Source: Bacillus sp. FJAT-49736 (GTDB lineage: Bacteria > Bacillota > Bacilli > Bacillales > Bacillaceae_C). Taken from it: 64,000 nucleotides of DNA. Shown in pieces: positions 23,925-33,035 of this stretch (position 1 is its first letter; each line of letters starts with the position of its first letter). The stretch lies in assembly GCF_018343615.1 (NCBI RefSeq), contig NZ_JAGYPI010000001.1, positions 744,001 through 808,000 of the forward strand, read 5' to 3'. The notes beneath the pieces were generated by a model. The model made no database searches. It saw nothing but the letters and a program-made list of their open reading frames with translations, and was not told the DNA's origin. A program made the translations under genes and the position numbers.

Positions 23925-24698
23925 ATGATGGGATATGTTGTAAAGACAGATAAAGGGAAGGTTCGTCCTAATAATGAAGATAATGGGGATATTTTAATCA
24001 GTCAGACTGGTGTTTATCTGGCGATTGTTGCAGATGGTATGGGCGGGCATAACGCTGGGGATATTGCCAGTGATATGGCTATTAGTGAAATGAGAAAGTG
24101 TTGGATAAATTCATTCCCAATAGAGAAAATGGATGCTGGCGTTGCTGAAAATTGGCTTCGTAAAACAATAACTGATGTTAATAATATACTTTTTGAGCAT
24201 TCTAGGACAGATCCTAATCTCGATGGAATGGGGACTACATTGGTAGCTGCAATATGTACAAATGAATTTGTTACAATCGCCAATATAGGAGACAGTCGTG
24301 GGTATTTATTAAATGAAAACGGGTTTCAACAATTAACAGAAGACCATACACTAGTAAATGAACTCGTCAAAACTGGACAAATATCAAAAGAAGATGCACA
24401 ATATCATCCTAGAAAAAATTTAATTCTGAAGGCTATCGGGACAGAAAAAACAGTAGGTGTCGATATTAAAACCATTTTAGTAGAGGATGGAGACTGTTTA
24501 TTGCTTTGTTCTGATGGCCTCTATGATAAATTATCAGATACGGAAATACAAGAAATGATATGTAAAGAAGGCCTGACCATGGAAGAGAAAGCACAAGCAA
24601 TGATTGATTTAGCAAACGAAAACGGTGGTGAGGATAACATTACATTAGTTATGATTGATTTCCCCTTGCCTGACGAAAGAGGGTGTCAAGAATGCTGA
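23925..24698 (+). CDS. prpC: PP2C-type protein phosphatase PrpC
   Basis: PrpC dephosphorylates targets of the membrane kinase PrkC. The 257-residue protein shows the PP2C metal-binding motifs in order: VADGMGGH, GMGTTLV, IGDSRGY, LLCSDGLYD and GGEDNIT. Of two adjacent ATGs I take the first (23925), about 7 bases after AGAGG; the second is equally possible. The end overlaps the prkC start, so the antagonistic pair is coupled. Confidence 0.95.
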   Translation: MMGYVVKTDKGKVRPNNEDNGDILISQTGVYLAIVADGMGGHNAGDIASDMAISEMRKCWINSFPIEKMDAGVAENWLRKTITDVNNILFEHSRTDPNLDGMGTTLVAAICTNEFVTIANIGDSRGYLLNENGFQQLTEDHTLVNELVKTGQISKEDAQYHPRKNLILKAIGTEKTVGVDIKTILVEDGDCLLLCSDGLYDKLSDTEIQEMICKEGLTMEEKAQAMIDLANENGGEDNITLVMIDFPLPDERGCQEC

Positions 24699-26689
24699 TT
24701 GGTAAACGACTTAATGACCGCTATAAAATCATTAATATGATCGGCGGAGGCGGTATGGCAAATGTTTATTTAGCACGGGATATGATACTAGATCGTGATG
24801 TTGCCATTAAAATACTACGCTTAGATTTTGCAAATGAACAAGAATTTATACATCGTTTCCAAAGAGAAGCACAATCAGCTACAAGTTTAGCTCACCCTAA
24901 CATCGTAAATATTTACGATATTGGGGAAGAAAATGATATTTACTATATTGTCATGGAATTTGTGGATGGAATGACCTTAAAACAGTATATTCAACAATAT
25001 TTTCCTATATCAGTAGAAAAAGCATTGGATATTATGCAGCAGCTGACATCGGCAATTTCCCATGCACACCAGCATCATATCATTCATCGGGATATTAAAC
25101 CGCAAAATATTTTAATTGATCGGGATGGAGTCGTAAAAATTACAGACTTTGGGATAGCAATGGCTCTATCAGCTACGGCCATTACTCAAACAAATTCTGT
25201 TTTAGGCTCTGTACATTATCTGTCGCCAGAACAAGCAAGAGGCGGTATGGCAACTCGCAAGTCCGATATTTATTCGCTTGGAATTGTGATGTTTGAATTG
25301 CTTACTGGCCGCTTACCATTTTCCGGTGAGTCTGCTGTTTCGATTGCTCTAAAACATCTGCAGTCCGAAACACCTTCTCCAAAGAGATGGAATCCAGAAA
25401 TACCGCAAAGTGTTGAAAACATTATCTTGAAGGCTACCGCAAAGGATCCTTTCCATCGCTATAAAAATGTAGAAGAAATGGAAGAGGATATAAGAACTGC
25501 TCTAGATCCGGAAAGGATAAACGAACCTAAATTTACTACTCCAGTTGATGATGATGCAACGAAAGTTATCCCAATCCTATCCGATTTAAATTCCGTTCCA
25601 AATCGGGATGGTGAAAGAACTGTAGTTCATTCAAAGGTTAATCAAAATCAGGATATGGATGATAGTGATGCTTCATCTAATAATAAGAAAAAAGGTAATA
25701 ATAATAAGCAAAAGAAGAAAAAAAGAAAATGGCCATGGATTGTTAGCTCTAGTCTGGTATTGTTCATTATACTAGCAGGGTTAGTTTTTGTTTTCTTGCC
25801 TGATTTACTCGGACCAAAAGAAATAGATGTTCCTGATGTGACAGATAAACCAATTGAGGATGCCATTAGGATTTTAAAGGACAAAGGCTTTGAAATTGGA
25901 CAAACAATTAAAACACCAAGTCAGGAAATAGCAGAAAATAATGTTATTAAAACAGATCCTAAATTTGGGGAATCAGTCAAAGAAGGCTCTACTATAAATA
26001 TTTTTGTAAGTACAGGGAAAGAAAAATATCCTCTTGCTGATTATAAGGGACAACAATTTGACTCGGTTTATCAATTATTAAAGGACCAAGGCTTTAAAGA
26101 TATACGGAAGAATGAAGTGTACGATGATAGTACGGAAGGAACAATTTTGGATCAGGACCATCCACCGGATCAAGAGGTAGTACCGGGAGATACTATTCTT
26201 ACATTTACAGTGAGTAAAGGCCAAGAGAAAATAAAATTAAAAGATTTAACGGATTATAATGAAAAAAGTCTAAAAGATTATGCAGAAGAGACCGGGCTCA
26301 TTATCGATATGTCTCAACAGGACTATTCTGATACAGCTCAAGAAGGTACTGTGATAAGGCAATCACCAGATCCCGGCACTGAGCTTGTAAAAGGGGATAG
26401 AGTAAAGGTCGTAATTTCTAAAGGTCCCAAAGAAATTCCGCCAAAAACAGTAGAAATAGAAGTAGATATTCCATATGAACCTACGGAGGATGGCAAGCCT
26501 CAAAAGGTACAAATTTATATTGATGACATGGATCATACGATGACAACACCGGTAGATACTTTTGATATTACAGGTAACACGAAGAAGAAACTGGAGTTTA
26601 GAATTGAAAAAGGGAAACAGGCGGCCTATAGAATTATGCGTGATAATAGCGTATTCAAGGAAGATACTGTTCCTTATCCTGGTGACTAA
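24692..26689 (+). CDS. prkC: Membrane Ser/Thr protein kinase PrkC with PASTA domains
   Basis: PrkC senses peptidoglycan fragments outside the cell and phosphorylates targets inside, affecting germination, growth and cell wall. The 665-residue protein has a kinase domain (about 10-270) with the glycine loop IGGGGMANVY, K40, HRDIKPQN with D134, and DFG at 152-154. A lysine-rich juxtamembrane stretch and one membrane helix (about 348-370) follow, then three PASTA repeats outside (about 371-575) and a C-terminal tail. ATG 24692 gives the conserved MLIGKRL start; an in-frame GTG nine bases earlier is rejected. Confidence 0.96.
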   Translation: MLIGKRLNDRYKIINMIGGGGMANVYLARDMILDRDVAIKILRLDFANEQEFIHRFQREAQSATSLAHPNIVNIYDIGEENDIYYIVMEFVDGMTLKQYIQQYFPISVEKALDIMQQLTSAISHAHQHHIIHRDIKPQNILIDRDGVVKITDFGIAMALSATAITQTNSVLGSVHYLSPEQARGGMATRKSDIYSLGIVMFELLTGRLPFSGESAVSIALKHLQSETPSPKRWNPEIPQSVENIILKATAKDPFHRYKNVEEMEEDIRTALDPERINEPKFTTPVDDDATKVIPILSDLNSVPNRDGERTVVHSKVNQNQDMDDSDASSNNKKKGNNNKQKKKKRKWPWIVSSSLVLFIILAGLVFVFLPDLLGPKEIDVPDVTDKPIEDAIRILKDKGFEIGQTIKTPSQEIAENNVIKTDPKFGESVKEGSTINIFVSTGKEKYPLADYKGQQFDSVYQLLKDQGFKDIRKNEVYDDSTEGTILDQDHPPDQEVVPGDTILTFTVSKGQEKIKLKDLTDYNEKSLKDYAEETGLIIDMSQQDYSDTAQEGTVIRQSPDPGTELVKGDRVKVVISKGPKEIPPKTVEIEVDIPYEPTEDGKPQKVQIYIDDMDHTMTTPVDTFDITGNTKKKLEFRIEKGKQAAYRIMRDNSVFKEDTVPYPGD

Positions 26690-26714
26690 ATAATAAATAG
26701 TTAGGAGTGCTGCA

Positions 26715-27602
26715 ATGCCGAGGGGTAAAATTATTAAGGCATTAAGTGGGTTTTATTATGTTCTACATGACGGCAAAATAACACAATGTCGCGGTAGAGG
26801 TGTTTTTCGGAAAAATAAAGTTACACCATTAGTTGGCGATTATGTAGAGTTTCAAGCGGATAATGAGCGAGATGGTTATATAATGGAAATTTTGCCAAGA
26901 GAAAATGAGTTAGTACGTCCTCCGATAGCAAACGTAGATCAAGCTGTTTTATTGTTTTCAGCAAAAGAACCTGATTTCAGTACAGCATTGCTGGATCGTT
27001 TTTTAGTGTTAGTGGAGGCAAGCGGGATTACACCTATTATTGCTGTTTCAAAGATAGACCTCTTACAAGGGGCTGAGTTAGAGCAGTTAGAGGACTATGT
27101 GAAGGATTATAGGTCTATTGGGTATGAAGTATTTCTTACATCCTCGAAAAGGATGAAAGGAATAGAATTCATTCTTGATGCTTTAAGAGGTAAAACCAGC
27201 GTGTTTGCAGGGCAATCCGGTGTCGGCAAGTCATCCCTATTAAATGCTATTAATCCCGAACTATCTATTAAAACGGATGAGATTTCTACTCATCTTGGGC
27301 GGGGGAGACATACAACAAGACATGTTGAATTAATAGAAATTGAAAATGGGAACGGTCTAGTTGCAGATACACCAGGCTTCAGCTCCTTGGATTTTGAGGA
27401 GCTGGAAGCCGAGTATTTGTCTAATTGTTTTCCGGAAATGGAGTCTCGCAGATCCGCTTGTAAATTCCGAGGATGTCTACATCTAAATGAGCCAAAATGT
27501 GCAATTAAGCTTGCAGTAGAGAACAATGAAATTGCAGAGTATAGATATCAGCATTATTTGCAGTTTTTACAAGAAATAAAGGATAGAAAGCCGAGGTATT
27601 AA
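26715..27602 (+). CDS. rsgA: Ribosome small-subunit GTPase RsgA (CpgA/YloQ)
   Basis: RsgA is a circularly permuted GTPase that checks late 30S assembly. The 295-residue protein has an N-terminal OB domain (1-65), then the permuted motifs G4 (SKID, 112-115), G1 (GQSGVGKS, 166-173) and G3 (DTPG, 218-221), and a C-terminal zinc region with CKFRGCLHLNEPKC. AGGAG precedes the ATG. In B. subtilis CpgA is a PrkC substrate, which fits its place next to prkC. Confidence 0.96.
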   Translation: MPRGKIIKALSGFYYVLHDGKITQCRGRGVFRKNKVTPLVGDYVEFQADNERDGYIMEILPRENELVRPPIANVDQAVLLFSAKEPDFSTALLDRFLVLVEASGITPIIAVSKIDLLQGAELEQLEDYVKDYRSIGYEVFLTSSKRMKGIEFILDALRGKTSVFAGQSGVGKSSLLNAINPELSIKTDEISTHLGRGRHTTRHVELIEIENGNGLVADTPGFSSLDFEELEAEYLSNCFPEMESRRSACKFRGCLHLNEPKCAIKLAVENNEIAEYRYQHYLQFLQEIKDRKPRY

Positions 27603-27604
27603 TT

Positions 27605-28255
27605 ATGTTTAAAATTGCCCCATCCATTTTATCTGCTGACTTTTCAAATTTAGCGACAGAAATTAGAGATGTTGAAAACAGTGGTGCAGATTATCTTCAT
27701 ATCGATGTAATGGACGGACATTTTGTTCCTAATATTACAATGGGGCCACTAGTCGTGGAAGCAATCCGACCGATTACAAAGCTCCCCTTGGACGTTCATT
27801 TAATGATTCAGAATCCTGACCAATTTATTGAGGCGTTTGCAAAAGCAGGAGCAGATTATATTTCCGTGCATGTGGAGGCATGTCCCCATCTTCATCGAAC
27901 TATTCAGCATATAAAATCCTTTGGTGTGAAAGCTGGAGTAGTGATAAACCCGGCAACACCTGTGGAAACTGTGCAACATGTATTAGCAGATGTAGATTTA
28001 ATTTTACTGATGACCGTAAATCCTGGATTTGGAGGACAAAGCTTTATCCCGTCTGTATTGCCAAAAATAAAAAAGGTAAAGGAATTAGTGGATTCTTATG
28101 GGCTTTCTACAGAAATTGAGGTGGATGGAGGAATAAATTCCACCACTGCGAAGCAATGTGTAGAAGCAGGAGCGAATGTATTAGTCGCTGGGTCAGCTAT
28201 TTATAATGAAAAAAATAGAAAAGAAGCAATCAATGCATTAAAATATTTCAAGTAA
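27605..28255 (+). CDS. rpe: Ribulose-phosphate 3-epimerase
   Basis: Rpe interconverts ribulose 5-phosphate and xylulose 5-phosphate in the pentose phosphate pathway. The 216-residue barrel protein starts with the typical APSILSADF segment, has the metal-binding HIDVMDGHFVPN region and the EVDGGIN catalytic segment. It begins two bases after the rsgA stop and ends at a terminator hairpin. Confidence 0.96.
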   Translation: MFKIAPSILSADFSNLATEIRDVENSGADYLHIDVMDGHFVPNITMGPLVVEAIRPITKLPLDVHLMIQNPDQFIEAFAKAGADYISVHVEACPHLHRTIQHIKSFGVKAGVVINPATPVETVQHVLADVDLILLMTVNPGFGGQSFIPSVLPKIKKVKELVDSYGLSTEIEVDGGINSTTAKQCVEAGANVLVAGSAIYNEKNRKEAINALKYFK

Positions 28256-28281
28256 AAAATCAGCTTAATGCTGATTTTTTT
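28255..28281 (+). terminator. Terminator after rpe
   Basis: AAAAATCAGC (28255-28264) pairs with GCTGATTTTT (28270-28279) around a five-base loop, followed by more T. The left arm starts in the rpe stop codon. thiN begins 27 bases later, so the terminator may be leaky. Confidence 0.8.
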
Positions 28282-28307
28282 ATTAATTCTAAGGTGGTAG
28301 AGGCAAT

Positions 28308-28961
28308 ATGAATAAAATAGTATGTATTGTTGCAGGTGGACCGTCTGTATATATACCAAATTTGCAAGAATTCAAGGATCCATGTATTTGGGTTGGGGTT
28401 GATTATGGGGTATTTTATTTGTTGGAAAATGGTATAAACCCCGATTTCGCTTTTGGCGATTTTGATTCCGTTTCGGATTCGGAGCGGAGCATTATTCGCA
28501 ATAAAGTAAAAAATGTAATGGAGTATAATCCCGAGAAAGATGAAACGGATTTAGAATTGGCACTGCAGTGGGCACTACAGACTACCCCTACAAAGATTCT
28601 TATTTTCGGTGCGACAGGTGGAAGGGCGGACCATTATTTTGCCAATGCATTTCTGCTAATTCGAGAAGAATTTTTGCAATCTGATTGTGAAATTGAAATA
28701 GTGGATTGTCAAAATAAGATAAGTACATATACACCGGGAACGTATAAAATTCATCAATTAAATAGTTTTAAGTATGTATCATTTCTTCCACTTTCAACAG
28801 AAGTAACAAATATTAATTTAACAGGCTTTAAATACCCTCTTTCAAATAAATGCATCAAACAAGGCACCACCTTATGTATAAGTAATGAACTTCTTGAAGA
28901 AATCGGTACTTTTTCTTTTAGTTCCGGCATATTAATGATGATAAGAAGTAAAGACGTTTAA
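28308..28961 (+). CDS. thiN: Thiamine pyrophosphokinase
   Basis: ThiN (YloS) transfers pyrophosphate from ATP to thiamine, making thiamine pyrophosphate. The 217-residue protein has the family features GVDYGV, FGDFDSV, and NPEKDETDLELAL near residue 85, followed by the FGATGGRADH motif; length is usual. I saw no TPP riboswitch in front of it. A weak hairpin (28966-28987, GCGCCC with GGGTGC) lies just after the stop and may terminate transcription. Confidence 0.94.
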   Translation: MNKIVCIVAGGPSVYIPNLQEFKDPCIWVGVDYGVFYLLENGINPDFAFGDFDSVSDSERSIIRNKVKNVMEYNPEKDETDLELALQWALQTTPTKILIFGATGGRADHYFANAFLLIREEFLQSDCEIEIVDCQNKISTYTPGTYKIHQLNSFKYVSFLPLSTEVTNINLTGFKYPLSNKCIKQGTTLCISNELLEEIGTFSFSSGILMMIRSKDV

Positions 28962-29167
28962 TCCAGCGCCCGTTTTTTCATGGGTGCCGTACTTATTATT
29001 TTATTATTGAATATAATATTAACGTTATCTAGACAATGAAATTTGATCCCACGGAATATTAAGAAATGGGTTAGATTTATAAAAAAATTACAAACCGATT
29101 ATTCTTGGGAACGAAGGGATTTTAAGAGATTCATTGCTTGCTCTAAGATTGACGAGGAGGGAAATAT

Positions 29168-29248
29168 ATGAAATTTTATACGATTAAACTGCCTAGATTT
29201 TTAGGGGGCATTGTCCGTGCTATGTTAGGTACTTTTAAAAAAGGATAA
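29168..29248 (+). CDS. spoVM: Stage V sporulation protein SpoVM
   Basis: This 26-residue peptide inserts as an amphipathic helix into the outer forespore membrane, senses its convex curvature, and anchors the coat ATPase SpoIVA. The sequence begins MKFYTIKLPRFLGGIV and ends GTFKKG, differing from the B. subtilis peptide only in a few positions near the end; Pro9, needed for its behaviour, is kept. GAGGAGGG lies 8 bases upstream. It sits between thiN and rpmB exactly as in B. subtilis. It is the clearest sign that this organism sporulates. Because it is so short it is easily missed. Confidence 0.95.
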   Translation: MKFYTIKLPRFLGGIVRAMLGTFKKG

Positions 29249-29277
29249 ATTATTAGATGAATAAGCAGATTTTTCAT

Positions 29278-29304
29278 AGCACCCAAAGAGGTGCTTTTGT
29301 TTTG
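29278..29304 (+). terminator. Terminator after spoVM
   Basis: AGCACC (29278-29283) pairs with GGTGCT (29290-29295), followed by TTTGTTTTG. It is a short but plausible terminator for the spoVM message. Confidence 0.6.
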
Positions 29305-29315
29305 TTGTAAGTGAT

Positions 29316-29489
29316 GGATCTTTTCTTAAACTTTATTGCATTTGAATCCGTTACTTTTGTTATGTATTAATATTCATTTTAAGGAAAAATGCCCCGAAAC
29401 CAATTCTTTCTTAGGCTGGAGAACTAAATCAATAGCAATATGTTATAAGCGGCGTTTGGAATTTAACAATACATGCGAAAAAACAACAT
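29316..29489 (+). repeat. Intergenic repeat family, copy 4
   Basis: This fills most of the spacer between spoVM and the rpmB terminator. It shows arm A (GGATCTTTTCTTAAAC), a weak arm B, a diverged A' (AAGGAAAAATGCCCC), the box TTCTTAGGCTGGAGAA, and a 3' module GGCGTTTGGAATTTAACAAT ending in GCGAAAAAACAACA. That 3' module is shared with copies 6 and 8 and is not obvious in copies 1 and 2. Confidence 0.7.
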
Positions 29490-29498
29490 AATAAATAA

Positions 29499-29529
29499 AA
29501 AAACATCCATGTAAATCATGGATGTTTTT
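29499..29529. terminator. Bidirectional terminator downstream of rpmB
   Basis: A perfect 13-bp stem (AAAAACATCCATG with CATGGATGTTTTT, arms 29499-29511 and 29517-29529) lies 10 bases after the rpmB stop on the minus strand and has A and T runs on both sides. Confidence 0.85.
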
Positions 29530-29539
29530 GGCACGCTTA

Positions 29540-29728
29540 TTATACACGTTCCACTTTTCCGGATCTTAATGCTCTTGCAGAAACCCAAACACGCTTAGGT
29601 TTTCCGTCTACAAGGATACGTACCTTTTGAAGATTTGCACCCCAAGTACGTTTATTAGCATTCATCGCATGAGAACGAGAATTTCCAGAACGAGTCTTAC
29701 GACCAGTAATTACACATTTTTTAGGCAT
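29540..29728 (-). CDS. rpmB: Ribosomal protein L28
   Basis: L28 is a small component of the 50S subunit. The 62-residue protein begins [16 protein letters not shown] and is highly basic, with normal length. The start at 29728 follows a near-perfect AAGGAGGGG; an upstream in-frame ATG would add 16 residues without homology. It is transcribed against all nearby genes, as in B. subtilis. This is the CxxC-less form: only one cysteine (C5) is visible, which suggests the non-zinc type. Confidence 0.96.
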   Translation of the reverse strand: MPKKCVITGRKTRSGNSRSHAMNANKRTWGANLQKVRILVDGKPKRVWVSARALRSGKVERV

Positions 29729-29857
29729 TGAATTCCCCTCCTTACTACTGATGTAACATATCATTCGTTTCATCACTTCAATATTCGTCTTAAAAGATAC
29801 CTTAATAATTTATCATACAACCCATAATAATGCAATAGCGCCATAGTTTAAAAGAGA

Positions 29858-29887
29858 TTCGACTTTTAAAAACACCTATAGTATAGT
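29858..29887 (+). promoter_or_regulatory. Possible SigA promoter for the yloU-fakA genes
   Basis: TTCGAC (29858-29863) and TATAGT (29882-29887) are 18 bases apart, in the divergent spacer between rpmB and the Gls24-family gene. A TATAGTATAGT stretch makes the exact -10 uncertain. Confidence 0.4.
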
Positions 29888-29939
29888 AAAATGACTTTAG
29901 CTTCAATATTTCGCTATTTTACACTAGGGGGAACGGATA

Positions 29940-30302
29940 ATGTCCATTGAAATGAACACGGTTTATGGTCAAATTGATATTTCAAATGATGTAATCGCAA
30001 CCATTGCAGGCGGTGCGGCAGTGGACTGTTATGGGATAGTTGGTATGGCCTCAAAGAATCAAATCAAAGATGGCATTACAGACATATTGCGTAAAGATAA
30101 TTTCTCTCGCGGTGTCATTGTTCGCCAGGAAAACGATGAAGTACATATTGATATGTATATTATTGTAAGCTATGGTACGAAAATTTCGGAAATTGCTCAT
30201 AATGTACAATCAAAGGTGAAATATACATTGGATAAAACAGTTGGTTTATCCGTTGAATCAATCAATATTTATGTTCAAGGAGTTCGGGTAACAAACCCGT
30301 AA
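29940..30302 (+). CDS. yloU: Asp23/Gls24 family protein YloU
   Basis: This is a 120-residue member of the alkaline shock protein 23 family, whose members lie near the membrane or cell envelope and whose biochemical role is unclear. Features seen: the GGAAVDCYGIVGM segment (about 25-37), a basic patch, and a C-terminal VESINIYVQGVRV strand. It is followed after 18 bases by fakA, the usual pairing in Firmicutes, so the two are likely cotranscribed and may act together. Confidence 0.9.
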   Translation: MSIEMNTVYGQIDISNDVIATIAGGAAVDCYGIVGMASKNQIKDGITDILRKDNFSRGVIVRQENDEVHIDMYIIVSYGTKISEIAHNVQSKVKYTLDKTVGLSVESINIYVQGVRVTNP

Positions 30303-30320
30303 TAAGGGAGGATATTATTA

Positions 30321-31997
30321 GTGGTAATAACATCATTGGATGGAAAACGTTTTGCAGAAATGATCATTAGCGGGGCAAATAATCTAACCGCGAATGCAAA
30401 AATGGTGGATGCATTGAACGTTTTTCCCGTTCCTGACGGTGATACTGGAACAAATATGAATTTGACTATGACATCAGGTGCAAAAGAAGTGCAAAAAAAT
30501 GTACAAGACCATATTGGAAATGTTGCATCTTCTCTTGCAAAAGGATTGCTAATGGGGGCACGTGGCAATTCTGGTGTTATTTTATCACAGCTTTTTCGAG
30601 GCTTTGGTAAATATATTGAAACCAAAGAGTTTGTTACGAGTACAGAGTTTGCCTCTGCCTTAGAGGCAGGAGTTAATTCTGCCTATAAAGCAGTAATGAA
30701 ACCAGTAGAGGGAACTATACTAACCGTAGCAAAGGATGCTGCAAAAAAAGCTGTTCAAATTGCAAAAAAACAAGAAAATATTGTGATTGTTATGGAGGAA
30801 ACAGTGAAGGAAGCAAAAGCTTCACTATCCCGTACTCCAGACCTGCTCCCTGTGTTAAAGGAAGTAGGTGTAGTAGATAGTGGTGGTCAGGGTCTTGTTT
30901 GTGTATATGAGGGCTTTTTAGCGGAGCTAAAAGGAGAAACAATTCAAACAAATCCTACAATTACTGCTTCTATGACAGAGCTTGTGAACGCAGAGCATCA
31001 TAAAAGTGTCCAAGGATTTATGAATACAGAGGATATTAAATATGGCTATTGTACTGAAATAATGGTTAAATTAGAACCTAAAAAGCTCGCAAAACATCCG
31101 TTCTCTGAAGATGAATTTCGCAATGATTTAGACAAACATGGTGATTCCTTGTTAGTTATTTCGGATGAAGAACTTGTAAAAGTTCATATCCATACAGAAA
31201 AGCCTGGAGATGTCTTGTCTTATGGACAGCAATATGGAAGCTTAATCAAGATTAAAATAGAGAATATGCGGGAACAGCACAGTTCTATTGTCGAGCAAAC
31301 CCATAATACATTAACGACAGATCCAAAGGAAAAAGAAAAACAGGAATTTGGAATTGTGACTGTATCAATGGGAGAAGGCATAGCAGAGTTATTTAAAAGC
31401 ATAGGTGCTACTTCTGTCATTGAAGGCGGCCAAACGATGAATCCAAGCACGGAGGATTTAGTTAAAGCCATTAAAGAAGCAAATGGCAAGAAAATATTCG
31501 TTTTACCAAATAATAAAAATATAATAATGGCCGCTGAACAAGCTGCAGATGTTGTTGAAGAGGAAGTGATTGTTATCCCTTCAAAAACTGTTCCGCAAGG
31601 TATGACAGCATTATTAGCATTTAATCCTTCCTTAAATATGGAGGATAATAGTGATTTGATGACTGATGCAATGCAGCATGTGAAAACGGGTCAAATTACG
31701 TATGCGGTTCGTGATACAACGATAGATGGAATACAAATAAATAAAAATGATTTTATGGAAATTGCTGACGGCAAAATCGTTGGTACAAATCCTGATTCAT
31801 TTGGAGCCGCAAAAGCATTATTACAGCAAATGCTTGATGATAATGCTGAAATCTTAACTGTAATATATGGGGAAGATGTGGAGGAAGAACAGGCAAATAA
31901 GCTTGTTGAATATATTAACGAAAATTACGAAGATATAGAAGTCGAGGTTCATAATGGAAAACAACCAATATATTCTTATATCTTTGCGATAGAATAA
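30321..31997 (+). CDS. fakA: Fatty acid kinase catalytic protein FakA (YloV, DAK2 domain)
   Basis: FakA phosphorylates fatty acids held by FakB proteins, giving acyl phosphates for PlsX/PlsY phospholipid synthesis. The 558-residue protein has an N-terminal DhaL/DAK2 kinase domain with the ATP and Mg-binding motifs VFPVPDGDTGTNM and GARGNSGVILSQ, a middle domain, and a C-terminal EDD-like domain. The start is GTG at 30321, just after AAGGGAGG. plsX and fapR lie a few kilobases downstream. I saw no fakB in the window. Confidence 0.92.
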   Translation: MVITSLDGKRFAEMIISGANNLTANAKMVDALNVFPVPDGDTGTNMNLTMTSGAKEVQKNVQDHIGNVASSLAKGLLMGARGNSGVILSQLFRGFGKYIETKEFVTSTEFASALEAGVNSAYKAVMKPVEGTILTVAKDAAKKAVQIAKKQENIVIVMEETVKEAKASLSRTPDLLPVLKEVGVVDSGGQGLVCVYEGFLAELKGETIQTNPTITASMTELVNAEHHKSVQGFMNTEDIKYGYCTEIMVKLEPKKLAKHPFSEDEFRNDLDKHGDSLLVISDEELVKVHIHTEKPGDVLSYGQQYGSLIKIKIENMREQHSSIVEQTHNTLTTDPKEKEKQEFGIVTVSMGEGIAELFKSIGATSVIEGGQTMNPSTEDLVKAIKEANGKKIFVLPNNKNIIMAAEQAADVVEEEVIVIPSKTVPQGMTALLAFNPSLNMEDNSDLMTDAMQHVKTGQITYAVRDTTIDGIQINKNDFMEIADGKIVGTNPDSFGAAKALLQQMLDDNAEILTVIYGEDVEEEQANKLVEYINENYEDIEVEVHNGKQPIYSYIFAIE

Positions 31998-32092
31998 GTG
32001 GTTAAATAAACGTGGAACATTAAAACGGGAACATAAATAGCTGCATAGTATAAAGAGGAATAATCCTTCCGAATAAGAGGGGAGTATTGGCA

Positions 32093-32755
32093 ATGAAGTA
32101 CAAAAGTGTTTTCGATATAATTGGGCCAGTCATGATTGGTCCATCCAGTTCACATACAGCAGGCGCCGCAAGAATCGGAAGAGTTGCCCGGACCCTTTTT
32201 GGAAAAGAACCAAAATGGGCAAAAATATATTTGTATGGTTCCTTTGCTAAAACATATAAAGGGCATGGAACAGATGTTGCTTTAATCGGGGGCCTCTTAG
32301 ATTTTGATACATTTGATGAACGTATTATTTCTGCAATAGAAATTGCAAAAGAAAAAAATATGACAATTGAATTTATTGAATCTGAAGCGGTTCCTGATCA
32401 TCCGAATACAGCGAAAATCCAAATTGGTGACGATTCTGGTGAGTTAGAACTTGTGGGGATATCTATTGGCGGCGGTAAGATTGAAATAACGGAATTAAAC
32501 GGCTTTCCATTAAAATTATCCGGCCACCACCCGGCCATTTTGGTTGTTCATAATGATCGATTTGGTGCTATCGCAGCAGTGGCAAATATCCTATCCAAAT
32601 ATGAGATTAATATTGGACACATGGATGTCTCTCGTAAAGAGAAAGGAAAAATGGCATTGATGACCATTGAAGTCGACCAGAATATTGATCAAAATATTAT
32701 AGATGAGATACAAGCTTTGCCAATCGTTACACAAGTGGCTAGAATTGTAGATTAA
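32093..32755 (+). CDS. sdaAB: L-serine dehydratase beta subunit
   Basis: SdaAB with SdaAA forms the iron-sulfur L-serine dehydratase that converts serine to pyruvate and ammonia. The 220-residue protein has the PSSSHTAGA serine-binding motif near residue 17 and a C-terminal ACT domain from about 148. I take the ATG at 32093 after GAGGGGAG; a TTG six bases earlier is possible. It is separated from sdaAA by 280 bases holding a repeat element, wider than I would expect for partner subunits. Confidence 0.95.
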   Translation: MKYKSVFDIIGPVMIGPSSSHTAGAARIGRVARTLFGKEPKWAKIYLYGSFAKTYKGHGTDVALIGGLLDFDTFDERIISAIEIAKEKNMTIEFIESEAVPDHPNTAKIQIGDDSGELELVGISIGGGKIEITELNGFPLKLSGHHPAILVVHNDRFGAIAAVANILSKYEINIGHMDVSRKEKGKMALMTIEVDQNIDQNIIDEIQALPIVTQVARIVD

Positions 32756-32846
32756 TATTTATTTTGCAAAAGGATATTTATGTTAGCGTTTTCAAGCAGG
32801 AGCTCCAATATATACTTGAAAAGTATCAAATTAATTTATTTTTAAG

Positions 32847-33003
32847 AAAGGCTTTTTTCTTAAACATTGTTTCTTTTAGACAAATATCCTAGAAACGACC
32901 TTACTTTTGCTAATAGAATCATTCCTAAGAAAAGATGCCCCGAGCGAAGTCTATATTAGGATTAATAACAATATACGAAAAACAACAATTAATACGAAAA
33001 CAG
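32847..33003 (+). repeat. Intergenic repeat family, copy 5
   Basis: This lies between sdaAB and sdaAA. It has arm A (AAAGGCTTTTTTCTTAAAC), a weak arm B (TGTTTCTTTTA), arm A' (TAAGAAAAGATGCCCCGA), the box CGAAGTCTATATTAGGAT, and arm B' (TACGAAAAACAACA), followed by a second TACGAAAACAG. It ends about 30 bases before the sdaAA start, so it would sit in the 5' part of the sdaAA message. Confidence 0.85.
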
Positions 33004-33035
33004 TTTTAAGAAAATATGTAAAAGGGGGTTCTCCC

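Noticed and set aside
28282-28307. TPP riboswitch before thiN
   Set aside because: The gap to the rpe terminator is only about 26 bases, too short for a riboswitch, and no thi-box motif is seen.
32907-33035. N-terminal extension of sdaAA through the repeat
   Set aside because: The extra 43 residues come from repeat sequence, while the ATG at 33036 has a good ribosome-binding site and the family N-terminus.
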